A program made the position numbers and the translations under genes. Of a stretch of DNA of 7,761 nt, positions 1 to 4,799 are shown piece after piece. Numbering within the stretch: position 1 is the stretch's first letter; each line of letters opens with the position of its first letter. This stretch comes from Thiorhodovibrio sp. (GTDB taxonomy: Bacteria > Pseudomonadota > Gammaproteobacteria > Chromatiales > Chromatiaceae): contig SKYD01000275.1 of NCBI GenBank assembly GCA_007128075.1, forward strand, positions 1 to 7,761, written 5' to 3'. Under the pieces are notes generated by a model. It made no database searches. It was not told the origin of the DNA and worked only from the letters and a program-made list of their open reading frames with translations.

Positions 1-1016
1 CGCCCGTGCGCTCGACGGCGGCAGTGATCTCGCGCATCAAGATCATGGCGAAACTCAATATCGCCGAGCGCCGACTGCCGCAAGATGGGCGCATCCCGCT
101 GCGGGTGCAAGGCAAGGAGCTAGATCTGCGTGTTTCCACAGTGCCGACCATGTTTGGCGAAAGCGTGGTCATGCGCCTGCTGGACAAAGAAAGTGTGCAG
201 TTTGATTTTGATGCCTTGGGGTTTGATGGGCCGCCACGTGAACGGCTGATCAAGGTGCTCGAACAGCCCTACGGGATTTTTCTGGTCACCGGCCCCACTG
301 GTAGTGGCAAAAGCACCACGCTCTATACCGCACTGAGTCGGCTCAACACCGCCGAGCGCAAGATCATCACCGTGGAGGATCCGGTCGAATATCAGGTTGC
401 GGGGATCAATCAAATCCCGGTCAAGGCATCGATTGGGATGACCTTTGCGGGTGCGCTGCGGGCGATTGTGCGCCAGGATCCAGACATCATCATGGTCGGC
501 GAGATGCGCGATCTGGAAACCGCTCGCATCGCGGTGCAGTCGGCGCTGACTGGGCATGTGGTGCTATCCACACTGCACACCAACGATGCCGCCAGCGGAG
601 TGACGCGGCTGCTGGATATGGGGGTTGAGGAATATCTATTGACCTCGACCATCAACGGCATTCTGGCACAACGACTGGTGCGGCGATTGTGTCCGCACTG
701 TCGCACCCCATACACGGCACGACCTGAGCTGGCTGCACGCTTTGATCACACCGCCGATGCCCCGTTGCAGCTCTACCATCCCCAAGGCTGCGCCCATTGT
801 AATGGCAGCGGCTATCGTGGGCGGCTGGTGATTGCCGAGGTGTTGGTGATGAGCGATGCCATCCGCCAGGCGGTGTTAAAACATGCCACTGCCGGTGAGA
901 TCATGCGGCTGGCGATTGCCGAGGGCATGACCACCATGTATCGCGACGGACTGCGCAAAGCACTCGATGGCCGCACCACCATTGAAGAAGTGGTGCGGGT
1001 GGCGGATGAAAATTAA
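1..1016 (+). CDS. gspE: Type II secretion ATPase GspE (PilB/GspE family), 3' part
   Basis: Partial gene: the frame is open from base 3 and the N-terminus lies outside the window. Known role of the family: cytoplasmic hexameric ATPase that drives assembly of the type II secretion pseudopilus or a type IV pilus. Numbering from the GTG codon at base 6, I see Walker A GPTGSGKS (96-103), the Asp box TVEDPVEY (122-129), Walker B DIIMVGE (160-166), the His box GHVVLSTLHT (183-192), and a zinc-type Cys quartet C229/C232 and C262/C265. The C-terminal EGMTTMYRDGLRKAL segment is typical of the family. GspE proteins usually run to 500-570 residues, so roughly 200 residues are missing. GspE is preferred over PilB from the overall motif wording, but a pilus or MSHA-type ATPase is possible. 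No gspF follows; a 387-bp gene-free stretch and an unrelated cluster come next. Confidence 0.85.
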   Translation, partial: PVRSTAAVISRIKIMAKLNIAERRLPQDGRIPLRVQGKELDLRVSTVPTMFGESVVMRLLDKESVQFDFDALGFDGPPRERLIKVLEQPYGIFLVTGPTGSGKSTTLYTALSRLNTAERKIITVEDPVEYQVAGINQIPVKASIGMTFAGALRAIVRQDPDIIMVGEMRDLETARIAVQSALTGHVVLSTLHTNDAASGVTRLLDMGVEEYLLTSTINGILAQRLVRRLCPHCRTPYTARPELAARFDHTADAPLQLYHPQGCAHCNGSGYRGRLVIAEVLVMSDAIRQAVLKHATAGEIMRLAIAEGMTTMYRDGLRKALDGRTTIEEVVRVADEN

Positions 1017-1025
1017 GTTTTAGTT

Positions 1026-1135
1026 CTACTTTGTTATCTCGCAGGCAAATATTTGATTTTGCTGCTATTTTCAGGAAAGCGCCTGATCAAAATATGCTGC
1101 TAAATCAAGCGGTTATCCGAAATTTAACAAAGTAG
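1026..1135. repeat. 110-bp imperfect palindrome, possible MITE or structured RNA
   Basis: The ends are a perfect 11-bp inverted repeat, CTACTTTGTTA (1026-1036) and TAACAAAGTAG (1125-1135). Inside, TTGATTT (1053-1059) pairs with AAATCAA (1102-1108), TATTTT (1066-1071) with AAAATA (1089-1094), and CAGG (1072-1075) with CCTG (1082-1085) around a six-base loop. The two unpaired stretches between the outer stems are both 16 bases long, so the element is symmetric. It starts ten bases after the gspE stop. It could be a miniature inverted-repeat element, a folded transcript or a 3'-end stabiliser for the gspE mRNA. No clear target-site duplication is visible. Confidence 0.55.
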
Positions 1136-1178
1136 TATTAGCAACGGCTTTTTCGACAACTATCTATGAACAGCACGC

Positions 1179-1210
1179 AACGCTGATCGTGAGTTCGGAA
1201 CGCTGTGAGT
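1179..1210 (+). promoter_or_regulatory. Direct repeat upstream of the cluster promoter, possible activator site
   Basis: AACGCTG occurs at 1179-1185 and again at 1199-1205, exactly 20 bp apart, close to two helical turns. Each copy is followed by TGAGT, after four bases in the first copy and directly in the second. The pair sits about 30-60 bp upstream of the proposed -35 box, where activators commonly bind. The regulator is unknown; the function is inferred from position and spacing only. Confidence 0.35.
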
Positions 1211-1236
1211 AAATAAGAGTTGCCCGATGTCATGCC

Positions 1237-1265
1237 TTGCTAAAATCGCTGGACTGGTCTATGCT
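1237..1265 (+). promoter_or_regulatory. Putative sigma70 promoter of the curlin-like cluster
   Basis: TTGCTA (1237-1242) and TATGCT (1260-1265) are separated by 17 bases, each matching the -35 and -10 consensus at four of six positions. A start about seven bases after the -10 box falls near 1272, the first base of the hairpin at 1272-1317, leaving a leader of about 130 nt before the first ATG at 1404. It is a prediction from spacing and similarity only. Confidence 0.45.
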
Positions 1266-1271
1266 GTAGCA

Positions 1272-1317
1272 ATAAGTAACATCTTGGTTTTACTTTATGA
1301 AACCAACTGTTACTTAT
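1272..1317 (+). promoter_or_regulatory. Two-part hairpin in the 5' leader of the curlin-like cluster
   Basis: ATAAGTAAC (1272-1280) is perfectly complementary to GTTACTTAT (1309-1317). After a small internal loop (ATC against CT), TTGGTTT (1284-1290) pairs with AAACCAA (1300-1306), closing a nine-base loop. All 16 stem pairs are Watson-Crick. It has no downstream T-run, so it is not an intrinsic terminator. It may protect the 5' end of the mRNA, control translation, or act as a DNA operator dyad. Confidence 0.6.
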
Positions 1318-1403
1318 CAGTGTTTTTGATAAATGAAGTGTGCAACATGCTTAGTGCAGCCATTTCATTTTCAAATGATTAAATCCACTAACTGAGGTTA
1401 ACA

Positions 1404-1679
1404 ATGAGCAAGCAAATCAAAGTCCTTTTGGCATCCGTTTTCACACTGTGCTTGGCAGCCCCAGCCTTCGCGCAAATGAATACCATCACCAGTATCCAAG
1501 AAGGCCGTCAAAATATGGCGGATCACTCACAGAGTGGTGATGACAACTTAACTTCTACCTACCAAGAAGGCGATGAAAACCTTGGTCGTGTACAGCAACG
1601 CGGCAATATCAATGAGGTTCAAGCTGGTCAGTTCGGTCGTGGTCGGAATGTGATCCAAGCAGATCAACGCGCTCGCTAA
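1404..1679 (+). CDS. Small secreted curlin-repeat protein (CsgB-like), first gene of cluster
   Basis: A 91-residue protein with a Sec signal peptide: KQIK, a hydrophobic stretch, then AFA with likely cleavage before Gln24. The mature part is almost wholly five units of an 11-residue curlin-like repeat with Gln at 32, 43, 54, 65 and 76, Gly two residues later, and Asn at 37, 48, 59 and 70; the fifth unit has one extra residue (Asn82). Known curlin repeats (Q-x-G-x-x-N) form the stacked beta strands of the amyloids CsgA and CsgB; the unbroken 11-residue period is closer to CsgB. I infer an extracellular amyloid subunit or nucleator. The tail ADQRAR is basic. GAGG lies six bases before the ATG. 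At about 68 mature residues it is much shorter than E. coli CsgA or CsgB. No csgG-type exporter lies alongside. Confidence 0.82.
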   Translation: MSKQIKVLLASVFTLCLAAPAFAQMNTITSIQEGRQNMADHSQSGDDNLTSTYQEGDENLGRVQQRGNINEVQAGQFGRGRNVIQADQRAR

Positions 1680-1686
1680 ATTGGGT

Positions 1687-1713
1687 TGAGGTGGCGCACA
1701 TCGTGCCACCTCA
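1687..1713 (+). repeat. Intercistronic hairpin between the first two curlin-like genes
   Basis: TGAGGTGGC (1687-1695) is perfectly complementary to GCCACCTCA (1705-1713) around a nine-base loop. A run of seven T (1725-1731) follows, but eleven bases after the stem, too far for a standard intrinsic terminator. It lies between the stop of the first gene (1679) and the ATG of the second (1748). It could stabilise the upstream message, pause or partly terminate transcription, and so set a higher dose of the first protein. Confidence 0.55.
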
Positions 1714-1747
1714 CAAATTTCTTGTTTTTTTAAATGGAGCTAAACTG

Positions 1748-2035
1748 ATGAATAAACTTGTTATTCCTGCAATCACTGGTGTTTTACTGATCAGCAGCGC
1801 CGTTGTGGCTCAACCTGCACGCAATACCCATGGTAATCCGTGCTATGATGTCAACATTCAGATGAACCCTGAAAATCGTGCTCAGATAGAACAAGAGTGC
1901 GAGCGCAATTTTAGCCGCACCATGCAGGCGGGTCAAAATAATACTGCAATCACCACACAAAGTGGCGACATCAATAGTGATGCCGTGAGACAGTATGGCT
2001 TCGATGTCCAGCAGCGGCAGCCACGGGGGCGCTAA
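1748..2035 (+). CDS. Small secreted curlin-repeat protein, second gene of cluster
   Basis: A 95-residue protein. The start chosen is ATG 1748, because GGAG (1736-1739) is eight bases upstream and it opens a normal Sec signal peptide (MNKLVIP, hydrophobic core, VVA, cleavage before Gln22). A longer frame from 1691 would begin inside the intercistronic hairpin. Gln recurs every 11 residues at 38, 49, 60, 71 and 82. Units three and four are canonical (QAGQNN, QSGDIN); units one and two keep Q and N but replace Gly with Asn40 and Cys51; unit five keeps Q and G. Cys32 and Cys51 are the only cysteines and could form a disulfide. The tail QRQPRGR is basic. I infer an extracellular amyloid-type subunit partnering the first gene's product. 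Which one is major and which is minor cannot be told from sequence. Confidence 0.8.
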   Translation: MNKLVIPAITGVLLISSAVVAQPARNTHGNPCYDVNIQMNPENRAQIEQECERNFSRTMQAGQNNTAITTQSGDINSDAVRQYGFDVQQRQPRGR

Positions 2036-2087
2036 GCATCGACTGCATGCCCGAATTTAGCCACCTCATCTGTGAAGGACTCTCTAA

Positions 2088-2543
2088 ATGGTGTTATTAA
2101 AACAAGTTTACCCTCTTGCTGGCGTATTTGTCTGTGGGCTGGTGTTTAGCGTTGTTGGCTGTGCTGAAACAACGGTGCATCGTGACGGGCAATCAACAGC
2201 AGTGATTACTCAAAGTGGCAGCGGTCCAGCAACCAGTGAGGTGATTCGAACACCAGGAACTCGCACTGTAGTCACTCGCTCGGGCAGCAGTCAGAGTGTG
2301 ATTATGCAAAGCACAGACCCCGCAGGCAGCAGTCGCGTTACATCGTCAACGGATCGCGGTGCTCAGGATCATCTCGACATGGACGCTCGCTTTGATGAGG
2401 CTGCGGCGCGATTTGATGCGCACCCAACGCCACCAGAGACCAGCAGTAGCCGTCCTGACTCATCATCAAGCAGCAGCTCTGCGGCAGAAGATTTTAGATC
2501 GCGGCTGATGGATCGTATCAGACCGCGTAGCACAGATCGCTAA
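2088..2543 (+). CDS. Outer-membrane lipoprotein with degenerate curlin-like repeats
   Basis: A 151-residue protein with a lipoprotein signal: hydrophobic stretch 7-23, lipobox VVGC and acceptor Cys25. Ala at position +2 predicts Lol sorting to the outer membrane. After the Cys come loose curlin-like units: RDGQST (32-37), QSGSGP (42-47), RTPG (54-57) and RSGSSQ (64-69), with the strand-like stretches AVIT, EVIR, VVTR and VIMQ between them. Gln is often replaced by Arg and spacing drifts between 10 and 12. Residues 92-112 look helical (DARFDEAAARFDAH), 117-131 are Ser-rich low complexity, and the tail is basic (RPRSTDR). AAGGA lies eight bases before ATG. It has no similarity I recognise to CsgG, CsgE, CsgF or CsgC. 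A surface anchor or assembly factor is the natural guess, unproven. Confidence 0.75.
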   Translation: MVLLKQVYPLAGVFVCGLVFSVVGCAETTVHRDGQSTAVITQSGSGPATSEVIRTPGTRTVVTRSGSSQSVIMQSTDPAGSSRVTSSTDRGAQDHLDMDARFDEAAARFDAHPTPPETSSSRPDSSSSSSSAAEDFRSRLMDRIRPRSTDR

Positions 2544-2552
2544 ACTGCAACA

Positions 2553-2567
2553 GAGGGCGTGCTCTTG
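2553..2567 (+). promoter_or_regulatory. Ribosome binding site that selects a TTG start
   Basis: GAGGG (2553-2557) lies seven bases before TTG 2565-2567, the ideal distance. The in-frame GTG at 2559 is only one base from this site and is unlikely to be used. The TTG start gives the signal peptide MKRLLAG..., with basic residues directly after Met. Confidence 0.6.
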
Positions 2568-3962
2568 AAAAGATTACTGGCTGGATTGCTGGTTTGTGCG
2601 GCTCCGATTCCAGCACTTGCCCAAACGCAACTCAACGATGGACGCGGTTGGGCAACTGTAACTGATTTCCCAATCACTGGCGTTCAAGAGCGTTCCACAA
2701 ATCATCTAGCACTCGTTGAGCACCAACTCCAGGCGGACTCGGCGGTAGTGCAAACTGGGCTGTATAACCGCGCCGCATTGCTGCAATATGGGAATGATAA
2801 GTTTGCTCTAGTCGATCAACTGGGGCGTTACAACCGTGCGCTGATTGTTCATGTCGCCTCCGCCGTCACCGACACCCAAACAACTGAGGTTCTCCAGCGC
2901 GGTCAGGCAGATACTGTCAATTATGAATTCACTTTTCAAACCATCATTGACGATCCTGACCCCATCGCCCAGCAGTTTGCCCGTTTATCGTTTGAGCAGG
3001 CAAAAACAGTCGCTGAAAATTTTATTTTCGCGCCTGAGCAGTCGCGGCTTAAAGCGGGAGTGCTAGAGGATATCTCTTGGCATTTTATTTCGGTGCTGGA
3101 GCAGCGGCTTGATCAGCAGCGTCTGCTGGCTGCTGATGCGCCGTTTTTTGCAACCATGAGCTATGCTCAGATGAATCGCGATGCCAGTCTGGGCGCCTTG
3201 GGCTATCGTCAGGATTTGCGTTCGTTGACGGTGGGGGCGGAAGTGCCGCTTACTGCGAAACATCGACTCGGCGCGGCGTTGAGTGTCACTGATGCAGATG
3301 CCAATATTGATCAACGACTCGGCACGCTTGATACCACTGGCTATCAATTTGGCGTTTTTGGCACCTTCAATCACGCGCCCTGGTTTGTTGATGTTTTAGC
3401 GACGGTCACCAAAGCCGAGTTGTCATCCCGCCGTTTTTCTGGAGCAACCCAGGTACGCAGTGCCAGCGATGGCTGGGGTTATGGCGGACGGGTGCAAGCA
3501 GGCTACCGCGTTGAGCGCGATTCATTGGCGTTTTCGCCACTGCTGTCACTTAGCTACACCGAGGGCAGTGTCGATGCTTATACCGAACGCGGCTCAGTGT
3601 TGCTTGCTCAACATTTTGATAAACAACGCCGCGAGCGGTTGCTCGGCTCCATCGGTGCTTTGCTTGATCATCAAGGGCGACTCGGGGAGCAGTTAGTGCA
3701 AACCTATGTAAAAGCGGAACTTGAGCGCGACTTTGGCATCGGTCGCAGCAAAGAATTTTCTTCTCGTTTTGCTTTCTCGCCTGATCGCCCCATCCTCAGC
3801 CCGCTAGATGATGTCAGCGAAGACACCTATGCGCGGTTTTCCGCTGGAATCAGCACTGCTGCATCTGAACGACTGCGGTTCTCGTTTGCGGGAACAGCGC
3901 GTTTTGGCTCTGAGCAACCCGATCATTACGGGCTGCATGGTCAGATGGCGCTGAGCTTCTGA
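2565..3962 (+). CDS. Autotransporter-type outer-membrane protein with curlin-repeat passenger
   Basis: 465 residues from the TTG start. A Sec signal peptide ends PALA, with cleavage before Gln20. Residues 41-116 hold curlin-like units: Q41..N46, Q63-T-G65..N68, Q74-Y-G76, Q85-L-G87..N90 and Q111-R-G113, the middle ones in an exact 11-residue register (41, 63, 74, 85, with Glu52 and His96 filling the frame). Residues 125-190 are mostly helical, including an amphipathic segment (EQRLDQQRLL) where autotransporters place the pore helix. Residues 194-465 (272 residues) alternate in about 12 strands and end in MALSF, a C-terminal Phe typical of BAM-assembled barrels; size and layout fit the autotransporter beta-domain. 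The passenger is very short and has no protease-like motif. It follows the lipoprotein gene by 21 bases, so co-transcription is likely. I infer a barrel that exposes a CsgB-like template; a non-autotransporter barrel is the main alternative. Confidence 0.8.
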   Translation: MKRLLAGLLVCAAPIPALAQTQLNDGRGWATVTDFPITGVQERSTNHLALVEHQLQADSAVVQTGLYNRAALLQYGNDKFALVDQLGRYNRALIVHVASAVTDTQTTEVLQRGQADTVNYEFTFQTIIDDPDPIAQQFARLSFEQAKTVAENFIFAPEQSRLKAGVLEDISWHFISVLEQRLDQQRLLAADAPFFATMSYAQMNRDASLGALGYRQDLRSLTVGAEVPLTAKHRLGAALSVTDADANIDQRLGTLDTTGYQFGVFGTFNHAPWFVDVLATVTKAELSSRRFSGATQVRSASDGWGYGGRVQAGYRVERDSLAFSPLLSLSYTEGSVDAYTERGSVLLAQHFDKQRRERLLGSIGALLDHQGRLGEQLVQTYVKAELERDFGIGRSKEFSSRFAFSPDRPILSPLDDVSEDTYARFSAGISTAASERLRFSFAGTARFGSEQPDHYGLHGQMALSF

Positions 3963-3990
3963 AAAAATTTGGGGGCAGATGCGCCCCCAA
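3962..3990 (-). terminator. Intrinsic terminator of the minus-strand 74-residue gene
   Basis: TTGGGGGC (3969-3976) and GCCCCCAA (3983-3990) form a perfect 8-bp GC-rich stem with a six-base loop. Read on the minus strand the stem is followed by AAATTTTTT, a proper T-tract. On the plus strand no T-run follows, so it is directional and belongs to the gene ending at 4002. It begins at the stop codon of the autotransporter gene and may still block convergent transcripts or protect that mRNA's 3' end. Confidence 0.8.
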
Positions 3991-4001
3991 CAATCAACGC
4001 T

Positions 4002-4226
4002 TTAAAGACGCGACGAGCCAACAATCTGGTGCGCGAGATCGACGACTCGATTGGCCATCTTCATGTAGTTTTCACGGTAGTTGGCAAGCAGCCCTTCTTT
4101 CGATGCCCAGTAATCTTTCCCCGAAACCCCGTGTTCATGCTCGTAGTCGATGAACTTTTTCTGCATCACGAGCATTTTGTCAATCAATTCCTGTTTCTCT
4201 TGCTTGAGCGCGGCAATATCGGTCAT
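4002..4226 (-). CDS. Small helical cytoplasmic protein, unrecognised
   Basis: 74 residues from the ATG at 4226-4224. GAGGAG seven bases upstream fixes this start; a longer frame to 4265 would run past the ribosome binding site. No signal peptide or membrane segment. It is highly charged and predicted helical, with a heptad-like N-terminal half (ALKQEKQELIDKMLVMQKKFIDY), a central YEHEHGVSGKDYW motif and a second helix ending in VVDLAHQIVGSS. No catalytic motif is evident. It has its own promoter (4271-4299) and terminator, so it is a free-standing, probably well expressed gene running convergently with the curlin-like cluster. I do not recognise the family and assign no function. Confidence 0.75.
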   Translation of the reverse strand: MTDIAALKQEKQELIDKMLVMQKKFIDYEHEHGVSGKDYWASKEGLLANYRENYMKMANRVVDLAHQIVGSSRL

Positions 4227-4270
4227 TAGCGGTCTCCTCGCTGAAATAATCGGTCTGCAAATCAATACTA

Positions 4271-4299
4271 AAAATAGCAGATTTTTCTAATTGAGTCAA
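4271..4299 (-). promoter_or_regulatory. Sigma70 promoter of the 74-residue gene
   Basis: On the minus strand, TTGACT (4299-4294) and TATTTT (4276-4271) are separated by 17 bases, matching consensus at five and four of six positions. Transcription would start near 4264, leaving a leader of about 38 nt. The -35 box sits inside the dyad at 4288-4302. Confidence 0.6.
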
Positions 4300-4302
4300 T
4301 TA
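4288..4302. promoter_or_regulatory. Dyad overlapping the -35 box, possible operator
   Basis: TAATTGAGTCAATTA is a perfect 7-1-7 inverted repeat. It covers the -35 element of the minus-strand promoter, the position where a dimeric repressor would block RNA polymerase. The AT-rich sequence means chance occurrence is not excluded. Confidence 0.35.
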
Positions 4303-4487
4303 ACCACGCATCATCCGCTGCGTGGATCGATGCGCAACTTGGGTGATCCCAAGCTCTGGTTGACTAGATCAAGGGTGCCTTTGGAATACATTGCGTTAGT
4401 CGGGCAAAGATGCGCTACGGTGTTGTCAGGACACGACATCATCAACAAACGCAGAGAACCCTGGACACTTTAATAAAATTTGGCTGG

Positions 4488-4709
4488 CTAATGCTGACAA
4501 CCTGCCAGTCGGCGCGCCACGGGCGGCAACAGTGCCATGAGGAAAATCAGTGCCAGAATGCTGCCGCTGGCAAGCACGAGAATCAGTGCCAGATAGCTAA
4601 TGGTCATCAGAAGGGGGCTGGTCATCGACATCAGCCCAAAGCTGACACCAGTGATTAGAAGCAGTGCCGATAGGCTGACTGCCAAGCGCATTGTGTTACA
4701 GTTGATCAT
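4488..4709 (-). CDS. Small two-helix membrane protein, unrecognised
   Basis: 73 residues from ATG 4709-4707. Two hydrophobic segments, about 8-28 and 34-60, are joined by a short Ser/Thr/Met turn, followed by a basic C-terminal tail (ARRLAGCQH) that should face the cytoplasm. Upstream, TGAGAT gives only a weak ribosome binding site; a second Met at residue 7 has none. It lies 90 bases beyond the trkA stop on the same strand, but a palindrome and a TATAAA box in that gap suggest separate transcription. No family is recognised; a hairpin-like inner-membrane protein is all that can be said. It could also be a chance frame, though its clean hydrophobic pattern argues otherwise. Confidence 0.55.
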   Translation of the reverse strand: MINCNTMRLAVSLSALLLITGVSFGLMSMTSPLLMTISYLALILVLASGSILALIFLMALLPPVARRLAGCQH

Positions 4710-4727
4710 CTCGTTATCTCAGTTTAT

Positions 4728-4747
4728 AAGCATATTCTAATATGCTT
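4728..4747. promoter_or_regulatory. Near-perfect palindrome upstream of the small membrane-protein gene
   Basis: AAGCATATT (4728-4736) and AATATGCTT (4739-4747) are perfect complements separated by two bases. On the minus strand this abuts a TATAAA -10-like box (4728-4723) and sits 19 bases from the ATG, so it would overlap the spacer and -35 region of that promoter. This is the usual layout of a repressor or regulator operator. No good -35 box is visible. Confidence 0.5.
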
Positions 4748-4799
4748 TCATAATAACCGATGATCAAGGGTGGGCAGCAATGATTTTTATCAACACCTG

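Larger units (their letters stand above)
1017..1403. other. Gene-free regulatory stretch between gspE and the curlin-like cluster
   Basis: No credible coding frame is present. The stretch is visibly more AT-rich than gspE. In order it holds an imperfect long palindrome (1026-1135), a repeated AACGCTG...TGAGT motif (1179-1210), a sigma70-like promoter (1237-1265), a two-part hairpin (1272-1317), a small dyad TCATTT-TC-AAATGA (1365-1378) and the ribosome binding site of the first curlin-like gene (GAGG, 1394-1397, six bases before ATG). Each main element is listed separately. I see no tRNA and no clear intrinsic terminator after gspE. Confidence 0.75.

Noticed and set aside
1691..1747. Longer N-terminus for the second curlin-like protein
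   Set aside because: It would start inside the intercistronic hairpin, has no ribosome binding site and would bury the signal peptide behind 19 residues.
1404..2543. Direct homologues of csgA, csgB or csgC
   Set aside because: Only the repeat pattern is shared; lengths, flanks and gene order differ, so csg symbols were not assigned.
2559..2561. GTG as start of the autotransporter-like gene
   Set aside because: It is one base from the GAGGG site, while TTG 2565 is seven bases away and gives a better signal peptide.
3969..3990. Terminator of the curlin-like cluster on the plus strand
   Set aside because: On the plus strand the stem is not followed by T residues; the T-tract is on the minus-strand side, so it is assigned to the 74-residue gene.
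4304..4353. Two small hairpins, CCACGCA/TGCGTGG (4304-4325) and CTTGGG/CCCAAG (4338-4353)
   Set aside because: Stems of seven and six pairs without T-runs in either direction; they are upstream of a minus-strand promoter and have no clear role.
4291..4473. Plus-strand open frame of 60 residues
   Set aside because: No ribosome binding site, no recognisable composition or motif, and it runs through the promoter region of the minus-strand gene.
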